From: Chloroflexota bacterium
GTDB lineage: Bacteria; Chloroflexota; Anaerolineae; Aggregatilineales; Aggregatilineaceae
Reading direction: 5' to 3'
DNA: 8,433 nt
Assembly: GCA_016234525.1 (NCBI GenBank)
Contig: JACRBK010000062.1
Location: 1 to 8,433, forward strand
Of this stretch, positions 5,901 through 8,433 are shown piece after piece. Made by a program: the position numbers and the translations under genes. The notes under the pieces were generated by a model. That model saw nothing but the letters and a program-made list of their open reading frames with translations. It ran no database searches and was not told the DNA's origin. Numbering within the stretch: position 1 is the stretch's first letter; every line of letters begins with the position of its first letter.

Positions 5901-8433
5901 TGCGCCAGGCGTTCCACTCAGAGCTATCCGGTCCGGAACTGAACCTTGCCAATGCTCTGGCGGACAACGATCTGATCGCCGCCGATGCGGCACGGATCGC
6001 TATCGAAGAACAGAGCATCTTTTACACAGATGATGATGTCGTTAATGGGGTATTGGAAAACCAATATAACCGGGCCTTAGAAGAGGTACGGCGCGATAAC
6101 GGCGGTCAGCTACGCGAACTGCGCGAACGCGCGCGCCGCGAAGGTTGGGATCCCTATCGCTTGCGCGAATCCGAACGGGCGCTTGAACGCCAGTGGGAAA
6201 GACTGGCGCGCGATCGTTCTCAGGGATACATGAGCCAGCTGGAAGACCAGTATGACAGCGAGTACAGCCGGTGGGGAACCGGCGGGCTGCGCACCGTCAT
6301 TGAGTTTAATATGTCCGGCTACGATCAAGAGCGCGCGCGCGAACTATTGGCAGGCGGCGGTTATCTTTCGCCTGCGCGCCAGCTTCATTATGCCGTCATG
6401 GGCGTAGGCACAAACGAAGAGGCAATCCGCCAGGCGCTTCAAGGACGTTCACCGGCTGAAATCGAAGAGATTCGCCGCGAGTGGGCGCGTGCTCATCCTG
6501 GTGAAAGCCTGGATGAGCGTCTGAATTCTGAACTGAGCGGGCGGGATCAGTTCGACACAAATATGCTGCTGCAAGGTGAACCGGAAAACGCCGAGCAGGA
6601 ACTAGTCCAAATGAGGGAACGCACCAGTTGGGAACTGAGAAATTCGTCCGGTTTTCTCTCTGGTGAGCAGCGGCGTGTGCTGGAATTACGCCGTGATGAA
6701 CTCAACGAACAGTATGACACAATTCAGAATGCGCCGGCTGGTAGCCCAGAACGTACCCGCGCGCTCCAAGAATTCCGCCGCCGATCGGGTAATGTGAACG
6801 TCGCCATTGAAGGTTATCGCACCCAGGTTGACTCGGTGACTGACTCACTGGCAACAGCGGCAGAATTGGCCGTCGTTATCACCGCTGCGGTGGTTGCCGG
6901 TATCTTTAGCGGCGGCACGGGCACAGTGGCGATTATGGCGGCTTATCTCGGCACGGCGGGGGGAGCGGCGTTAACGGCTGTGGTAGCGGCTGGTGCAGGC
7001 ATGGCGATTCGATATGCGATGAAGGGCGATGCCTATGGCGTCGAAGACATCCTAACCGATGCTACCATTGGCATCGTGGATGCTGCGGTATCCGGGCTGA
7101 CCTTCGGCACGTCGAAAGTGCTGTTAGAAGCCGGAGAACAAGCGCTAAAGGGGGCCGGACGTTTTGCGCGTTTCGCGCAGCGCACGGTCAACCCAGAGCG
7201 ATTGATCGAAATGGCGCGCAGCCAGAGCCGCATGACCCGTATGTTTGCACACGGCATAGCAGAAGGCGCGGAGGGGTTTGTCTCCTCGTTTCCTACCGCA
7301 GTTGCCAGCAATCTGATAAACGATCAACACTGGGAACACGGCAATCCGCTGGCGAACATCGGGTTGGGTATCCTCACCCAAACGGGCATGGGTACGTTTA
7401 TGAGTATGGGAATGGGCAGCCTGGGCGGATTTGGTCGTCCGGATATCGGCGGGCCCTCAGCAGGACGGCTGGATGATCTGCTGCGGCGCGGCGACCCGGC
7501 AGATATGGAAGCGCGTTGGCGTGCTTTTCAGGCAGAGAATCCAAACGCTACGGTGGATGATTTCATGCGTGATTTTGACGCTAACCCACTTAGCCGTATG
7601 GACGAAGCGGCTGCCGCCCACCAGATGCAGCAGGATATACAAGACGCATTGCAACTCGGACTGCCGCCCCAGATGCGCACCGGCCCGCTGTCCGATATTC
7701 CTTCAGAAGTGGTGGACGAGGCCAACTTTGCTCGTCTGGCAGGCAGCCAGCCCGGCCCTGCCGTGCTCATCGAGATTGATGGTCGCCCTCGTTTGATCGT
7801 CTTGGAAGGCGCTGATCCAAGAGCGTTGCAGGCACAGGCTGAATCGTTAGGCCGCTCGGTGATACGCGACCTCGAAGGGCGGCCCCGCCTGGCTGATCAG
7901 ATATTGCCTCCCGATCTGCGGCGAAATGTCCCAGTAGCGGTCGATCCTGAACTGCCCGGCAACACGGTTCGTGTACACTACGATATTGATCCCAACACCG
8001 GATTGGTGGTTAATATTCGGATGAGCGTCGGGCCAGAGGCCACAGTACGCGATATTGAACTCCATGCACGTACTGCACGCATGATGCGCCGTTATGCCGG
8101 GTTTACCGGGCAAGTTCGCCAACTCATTGACCGTGCGCGTGCCATGATCGGTTTACGCGGCACGCCCCCGCCCGGCAGCCGCGCCTGGGAAGCAATGCTG
8201 GAGATCGACAAACTACCGCGAATTATCGATGACCGGATGCGCCAGCTTCAAGACGCGATTGTTGATTCGGTAGAACACCGGCGGTTGTTGGATGATATTT
8301 CCAGTTTGCAGCGCCAACTCGATGAACATGACCGGATTTTCCGTGAACTAGAAGTCTCACCCAGTCGGGGTTATGTCGCCGCCGAAGCTGTTCCCCGTGG
8401 CGCTCAAGCTGCGCCGCCGCGATCTTACGACGA
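2888..8433 (+). CDS. Giant multidomain annexin-repeat protein, putative injection-system cargo or toxin (3' end outside window)
   Basis: One uninterrupted frame runs from the ATG at 2888 to the last base: 1,848 full codons and no stop. Domains by residue are: 1-358, acidic and Pro-rich, low complexity, probably disordered (E-rich 58-172; six-Pro run 291-296); 359-769, Gln/Glu/Arg-rich helices with probable coiled coil; 770-1232, five annexin-like repeats; 1233-1323, charged helical linker; 1324-1378, Ala/Gly hydrophobic segment; 1380-1520, Gly/Met-rich region with further hydrophobic patches; about 1694-1830, a conserved-looking C-terminal module. There is no N-terminal signal peptide, no HExxH, and only one Cys (C815) as I read it. 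Annexin repeats bind acidic phospholipids through calcium. With the ATPase next door, the simplest inference is a protein loaded on or in a contractile injection particle, with an effector domain past the window end. Alternatives are a structural tail-fibre or tape-measure-like part, or a surface protein. The reading frame is certain, the annexin call strong, and the cargo role a hypothesis. Confidence 0.85.
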   Translation, partial: MSSREPLPPLPDYESERVPPETEITEPGLTLPSPAARLRDLLRRRTLQEWAIQQRDQEVPETESESAESEEAPSTEIEEEESEGETEAGESEEAPPTGTEPSTFIAEGEAAPTGEGDMLPAEPQAAEETPEPAPEEAAPQTPEEEVEAVEQPETIVIEAPDEEPEVPTVSEDTRAELQAWRERAMADTSAIPRPELQSGGQGGAAVRGQGGSLAGRHQADPNALARDARGAVSPPPEARDVPTTPPEVHPVPAAPRLVEENSHGVLSPQHMPVLENSPRGTTPVLGQRPQPPPPPPSETVVAVRDEAAAPEADPNQEHVEEIRETAEEEPEVTEEAQADPYLIETQPPPAPPELPPGAQVAIGAVVARLLAEPERTAEEIITDIRSKPYEGELRNQFPDIGTDDIPTVTNLVTIQLREVAVTAGVTQEALDAAIQQRQQELVQQSGEAHSEIETAGTEAETEVQEAGQTELDAVAGAHTAVDQHTERQLEAVSGENDPTVIRRKRDRLKSEINRAVGRQRVAYDQAQQQREQQLEAAKQTQVLAYRAAAQQDQRVIEQEARDAEREPNWQDLLAQAEIRNWINARERGLDARVVELKQAAQRQTDGFKGGLGTAAFTAREMIEDWADSLLQEHESWWDRIWRMFSDWSETANAEAEAWEVARAGETRTAILVDFGALHQFTTSQGETVDLESNAAFQQLSLEQQAVVRAYYSTGPEARDPIMAVAAGIKVRLANQRRADTVRSWEDEIANSPSSEWHKLDAIGQAQNSSFSADRIRNTLYDAMFGGVTGWGTDEAAIFGALNSLTRIQAAAVRKCYNATHSRDLDDDLESELSGSELGRARAQLSGDPILADVATLRDAMAGLGTDEDLIFSTLRNKSAEERQRIIDEYRRQYNVDLTAELDSEMGGHELDRADALMEGDVARADAIAIDQAMRGGWTGLGTDEAAIEQVYQNVRQDVISFGAQQQPPWTTAQIEAEVLRRNQNVEQSYQVQYGGDWTAGDESALRQAFHSELSGPELNLANALADNDLIAADAARIAIEEQSIFYTDDDVVNGVLENQYNRALEEVRRDNGGQLRELRERARREGWDPYRLRESERALERQWERLARDRSQGYMSQLEDQYDSEYSRWGTGGLRTVIEFNMSGYDQERARELLAGGGYLSPARQLHYAVMGVGTNEEAIRQALQGRSPAEIEEIRREWARAHPGESLDERLNSELSGRDQFDTNMLLQGEPENAEQELVQMRERTSWELRNSSGFLSGEQRRVLELRRDELNEQYDTIQNAPAGSPERTRALQEFRRRSGNVNVAIEGYRTQVDSVTDSLATAAELAVVITAAVVAGIFSGGTGTVAIMAAYLGTAGGAALTAVVAAGAGMAIRYAMKGDAYGVEDILTDATIGIVDAAVSGLTFGTSKVLLEAGEQALKGAGRFARFAQRTVNPERLIEMARSQSRMTRMFAHGIAEGAEGFVSSFPTAVASNLINDQHWEHGNPLANIGLGILTQTGMGTFMSMGMGSLGGFGRPDIGGPSAGRLDDLLRRGDPADMEARWRAFQAENPNATVDDFMRDFDANPLSRMDEAAAAHQMQQDIQDALQLGLPPQMRTGPLSDIPSEVVDEANFARLAGSQPGPAVLIEIDGRPRLIVLEGADPRALQAQAESLGRSVIRDLEGRPRLADQILPPDLRRNVPVAVDPELPGNTVRVHYDIDPNTGLVVNIRMSVGPEATVRDIELHARTARMMRRYAGFTGQVRQLIDRARAMIGLRGTPPPGSRAWEAMLEIDKLPRIIDDRMRQLQDAIVDSVEHRRLLDDISSLQRQLDEHDRIFRELEVSPSRGYVAAEAVPRGAQAAPPRSYD
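3059..3403 (+). other. Glu/Pro-rich disordered N-terminal tract of the giant protein
   Basis: Residues 58-172 are dominated by Glu with Pro, Ala, Ser and Thr and almost no Lys, Arg, aromatic or long hydrophobic residues, so the tract should be strongly negative and unfolded. It is flanked by two short amphipathic, Arg-bearing segments that could be helical islands (about residues 35-56 with RDLLRRRTLQEW, and about 172-190 with RAELQAWRERAMA). N-terminal disordered tracts act as loading signals in some injection-system cargos; applying that here is inference. Confidence 0.7.
3089..3179 (+). repeat. Imperfect direct repeat inside the acidic tract
   Basis: Two ~25-base copies, at 3089-3113 and 3155-3179, encode E-S-E-E-A-P-S-T-E and E-S-E-E-A-P-P-T-G. 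They differ at a few positions, are in frame, and share the core GAAGAAGCGCCA. This looks like small tandem expansion of low-complexity coding sequence, not a mobile-element footprint. Confidence 0.55.
3962..5194 (+). other. Long helical, coiled-coil-like region of the giant protein
   Basis: Residues 359-769 are rich in Gln, Glu, Arg and Ala with few Pro or Gly, and contain runs such as QQRQQELVQQ and AAKQTQVLAYRAAAQQDQR that suggest long alpha-helices. A Trp-rich patch lies near 640 (EHESWWDRIWRMFSDW), an amphipathic segment that could contact membrane or protein. Large eCIS-linked proteins often carry comparable helical stalks between a disordered head and later domains; I cannot assign a named family here. 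Confidence 0.5.
5195..5425 (+). repeat. Annexin-like repeat 1
   Basis: Residues 770-846. The calcium loop reads GWGTDE (789-794) and the partner acid E831 lies exactly 40 residues after the second Gly, as in human annexin A5. The stretch RDLDDDLESELSG closely matches RDLLDDLKSELTG of annexin A5 repeat 1 (recalled from knowledge, not aligned by tool). All type II calcium-binding features are visible. The only cysteine I found in the protein, C815, lies in this unit. Confidence 0.88.
5426..5644 (+). repeat. Annexin-like repeat 2
   Basis: Residues 847-919. This is the most canonical unit: an AMAGLGTDED loop (GLGTDE at 862-867), then an S-A-E-E-R-Q-x-I-x-x-x-Y helix pattern, and E904 in SEMGG, again 40 residues after the second loop Gly. 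At 73 residues its length is normal for the family. Confidence 0.9.
5645..5968 (+). repeat. Annexin-like repeat 3 with an insertion
   Basis: Residues 920-1027. The loop GLGTDE (939-944) and the closing SELSG (E1012) are both present, but they are 71 rather than 40 residues apart, so about 31 extra residues sit in the middle of the unit. The insert includes a Q-Q-Q-P-P-W-T-T segment and likely loops out between helices. The calcium ligands appear retained. Confidence 0.75.
5969..6361 (+). repeat. Degenerate annexin-like repeat 4 with a large insertion
   Basis: Residues 1028-1158. The front half keeps the helix A pattern, but the loop reads Y-T-D-D-D (1046-1050) without the Gly residues. After an Arg/Glu-rich helical insert of roughly 60 residues, the back half resumes (Y-D-S-E-Y, then FNMSG at 1140-1144 and E-L-L-A-G). 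The partner acid is replaced by Asn1141, so classical calcium binding is probably lost. The assignment rests on its position between two clear units and on the FNMSG...LL.G ending, so it is less certain than the others. Confidence 0.5.
6362..6583 (+). repeat. Annexin-like repeat 5
   Basis: Residues 1159-1232. The loop GVGTNE (1172-1177) uses Asn as annexin second repeats often do, and E1215 in SELSG lies 41 residues after the second Gly. The unit closes with N-M-L-L-Q-G-E-P, matching the family's usual L-L-x-G ending. Confidence 0.85.
6857..7021 (+). other. Ala/Gly-rich hydrophobic segment of the giant protein
   Basis: Residues 1324-1378 contain about 45 nearly uncharged Ala, Val, Gly, Ile and Leu residues (core ELAVVITAAVVAGIF, then GGAALTAVVAAGAGMAI), followed by a basic R-Y-A-M-K-G and the motif D-A-Y-G-V-E-D. 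Such a segment could form one or two membrane-inserting hairpins or a glycine-zipper core. In large polymorphic-toxin and eCIS-linked proteins a similar hydrophobic stretch followed by a Y-G-x-E-x-hydrophobic motif often precedes the C-terminal domain; that parallel is from memory. Confidence 0.6.
7967..8340 (+). other. C-terminal module of unknown function, truncated by the window end
   Basis: Residues 1694 to about 1817 begin with beta-like VRVHYDIDPNTGLVVNIRM, then a helical segment from H1726 (H-A-R-T-A-R-M-M-R-R-Y-A-G), a P-P-P-G-S-R-A-W-E-A motif and K1775-L-P-R-I-I, then a charged coiled-coil-like helix (about 1790-1817). It looks like a compact conserved fold, not linker. No nuclease, ADP-ribosyltransferase, deaminase or protease signature is evident. 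I do not recognise a named family; it may be a pre-toxin module ahead of a variable effector domain. Confidence 0.4.

Noticed and set aside
7431..7796. 121-residue plus-strand frame in another phase
   Set aside because: It is out of phase with the giant gene, Trp/Cys/Arg-rich, and has no start context or domain; the long frame continues across it without interruption.
2888..8433. A zinc metallopeptidase domain (DUF4157-like HExxH) often found in large eCIS-linked proteins
   Set aside because: I looked for HExxH in the giant frame and found none in the visible part; it could only lie beyond the window.
2888..8433. Giant protein as the tape-measure protein
   Set aside because: Annexin repeats with calcium motifs, a long Glu/Pro-rich head and a late hydrophobic segment do not fit a typical tape measure, though a structural role is not excluded.
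1..8433. tRNA/rRNA genes, CRISPR arrays, insertion sequences, promoters or terminators
   Set aside because: Coding sequence fills the window except for 12 bases between the first two genes; I saw no inverted-repeat ends, regular spacer repeats or stem-loop followed by a T run.

Overview
The window is a tightly packed, single-strand (+) stretch of a bacterial gene cluster, moderately GC-rich, with no RNA genes, insertion sequences or CRISPR arrays. It holds three consecutive genes, and only the middle one is complete. The best-supported reading is the distal part of an extracellular contractile injection system (eCIS; Afp/PVC-like, phage-tail-derived) locus. The host cannot be named from the sequence. 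The composition and the sprawling eCIS-style architecture would fit an environmental bacterium such as a member of Chloroflexota, but that is a weak guess.

Layout: (1) Bases 1-855 are the 3' end of a gene whose C-terminus resembles small proteins encoded just before the ATPase in eCIS loci. (2) Bases 868-2901 are a complete two-module AAA+ ATPase of the type found in eCIS clusters (Afp15/PVC15-like). Its C-terminal ATPase module is fully equipped and its N-terminal module looks degenerate. (3) From base 2888, overlapping the ATPase stop by 14 bases, a single reading frame stays open to the last base of the window: at least 1,848 codons with no stop.

The giant protein is the point of interest. 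In order it has a Glu/Pro-rich, probably disordered N-terminus (to about residue 358) and a long, mostly helical, Gln/Glu/Arg-rich region (about 359-769). Next comes a block of five annexin-like repeats (about 770-1232), four of which keep the G-x-G-T-[DN]-E calcium-loop signature and the partner Glu in a SELSG/SEMGG motif. After that come a charged helical linker, an Ala/Gly-rich hydrophobic segment (1324-1378), a Gly/Met-rich stretch, and a C-terminal module that runs off the window. I read only one cysteine in the whole visible chain.

Working model (inference): the injection machine is assembled with help from the ATPase, and the giant protein is a cargo or toxin, or a large particle-associated component. 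Its annexin block would bind acidic membranes in a calcium-dependent way, the hydrophobic segment could insert into or cross a membrane, and an unseen C-terminal domain past base 8433 would carry the activity.
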